Assembly (NCBI RefSeq): GCF_016744625.1
Contig: NZ_JADGDZ010000030.1
Coordinates: 1 to 34,419, forward strand
Direction: 5' to 3'
Source of the DNA: Winogradskyella sp.
Lineage (GTDB): Bacteria > Bacteroidota > Bacteroidia > Flavobacteriales > Flavobacteriaceae
Length of the DNA: 34,419 bases
This document shows, one piece after another, positions 34,204 through 34,419 of this stretch. Under the pieces are notes generated by a model, which was not told the origin of the DNA, searched no databases, and saw only the letters and a program-made list of their open reading frames with translations. Numbering within the stretch: the stretch's first letter is position 1; each line of letters begins with the position of its first letter. The position numbers and the translations under genes were made by a program.

Positions 34204-34419
34204 ATGAAACAACTAACCATTATTTTATTTCTTTTTTTGAGTAGCTTAATAAGTGCTCAAAATCTGGTGCTCAATCCTAGTTTTGAAACGCATAATGAAT
34301 GCCCTTGGCATATAGGAACGTTTGCTAGTAGTGTTTCTGATTGGTCAATACCAAATATGGCATCAACAGATTTTTTTAATTCATGCAGTGATAAAGTGGG
34401 AATTAAAAATTATAATGGC
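34204..34419 (+). CDS. Start of an exported protein, cut by the window end
   Basis: Begins at ATG 34204 with a signal peptide (MKQLTIILFLFLSSLISAQ), then NLVLNPSFETHNECPWHIG and SVSDWSIPNMASTDFFNSC, and runs off the right edge after 72 residues. The NLVxNPSFE start with a CP and a 'W..P..sT.DFFN.C' pattern is typical of Bacteroidota surface proteins, many of which continue into an OmpA-like C-terminal domain or a T9SS domain. Which applies here cannot be seen. It begins 26 bases after recJ. Confidence 0.75.
   Translation, partial: MKQLTIILFLFLSSLISAQNLVLNPSFETHNECPWHIGTFASSVSDWSIPNMASTDFFNSCSDKVGIKNYNG

Noticed and set aside
1..34419. CRISPR array, insertion sequence, integrase or phage genes
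   Set aside because: No regularly spaced direct repeats, transposase-like frames or attachment-site duplications were seen.

Overview
The window looks like a chromosomal segment of a marine-type member of the Flavobacteriaceae (Bacteroidota). The evidence is low GC content, TAnnTTTG-type -7 elements in place of E. coli-like promoters, few Shine-Dalgarno sites, a C-terminal type IX secretion (T9SS) sorting domain on one protein, a PID-CTERM-like small protein, lipoproteins with short Bacteroidota lipoboxes, and gene orders such as DUF177-rpmF-fabH-accB-accC and tdk-alr. The species cannot be named from the sequence. I see no tRNA, rRNA, CRISPR array, insertion sequence or phage gene.

Layout. 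1-5319 (+): a tail that resembles the C-terminus of a LacI regulator, a LacI-type protein lacking its C-terminal half, a BadF/N-acetylglucosamine kinase-like ATPase, a 1092-residue FG-GAP/UnbV lipoprotein and a small unknown protein. This is probably the end of a sugar-responsive locus. 5320-8461: a small PID-CTERM-like surface protein convergent with ribE, then pdxA, DUF177 and rpmF. 8640-11573 (+): the fatty-acid initiation cluster fabH-accB-accC, with a long hairpin in the fabH leader and a palindromic element between accB and accC. 11611-15456 (+): a DAO-family oxidoreductase, a GreA-like protein and an MMPL/RND exporter. 15458-22518 (-): an orphan ABC ATPase, a T9SS-exported FG-GAP/UnbV protein paired with a diheme cytochrome lipoprotein, and a large HAD-family protein. 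22552-28315 (-): prolyl oligopeptidase, asd, mscL, alr and tdk. 28650-31009 (+): an acidic conserved unknown protein, a DoxX-like membrane protein, rsmI and a UDG-family protein. 31010-34419: an AhpD-like protein divergent from OsmC, then recJ and the start of a secreted protein that runs off the window.

Most of the window is ordinary core metabolism: riboflavin, pyridoxal phosphate, malonyl-CoA and fatty-acid initiation, aspartate family, D-alanine, thymidine salvage, ribosome modification and DNA repair. I found no convincing new defence or mobile system. The most distinctive features are (i) the back-to-front pair of LacI pieces beside a sugar kinase, (ii) the cytochrome plus T9SS FG-GAP pair, (iii) the fabH leader hairpin and the accB-accC palindrome, which could give extra control over fatty-acid synthesis, (iv) a pair of mutually exclusive hairpins upstream of the cytochrome gene, and (v) the PID-CTERM-like protein, which implies an exosortase-like sorting enzyme elsewhere in the genome.
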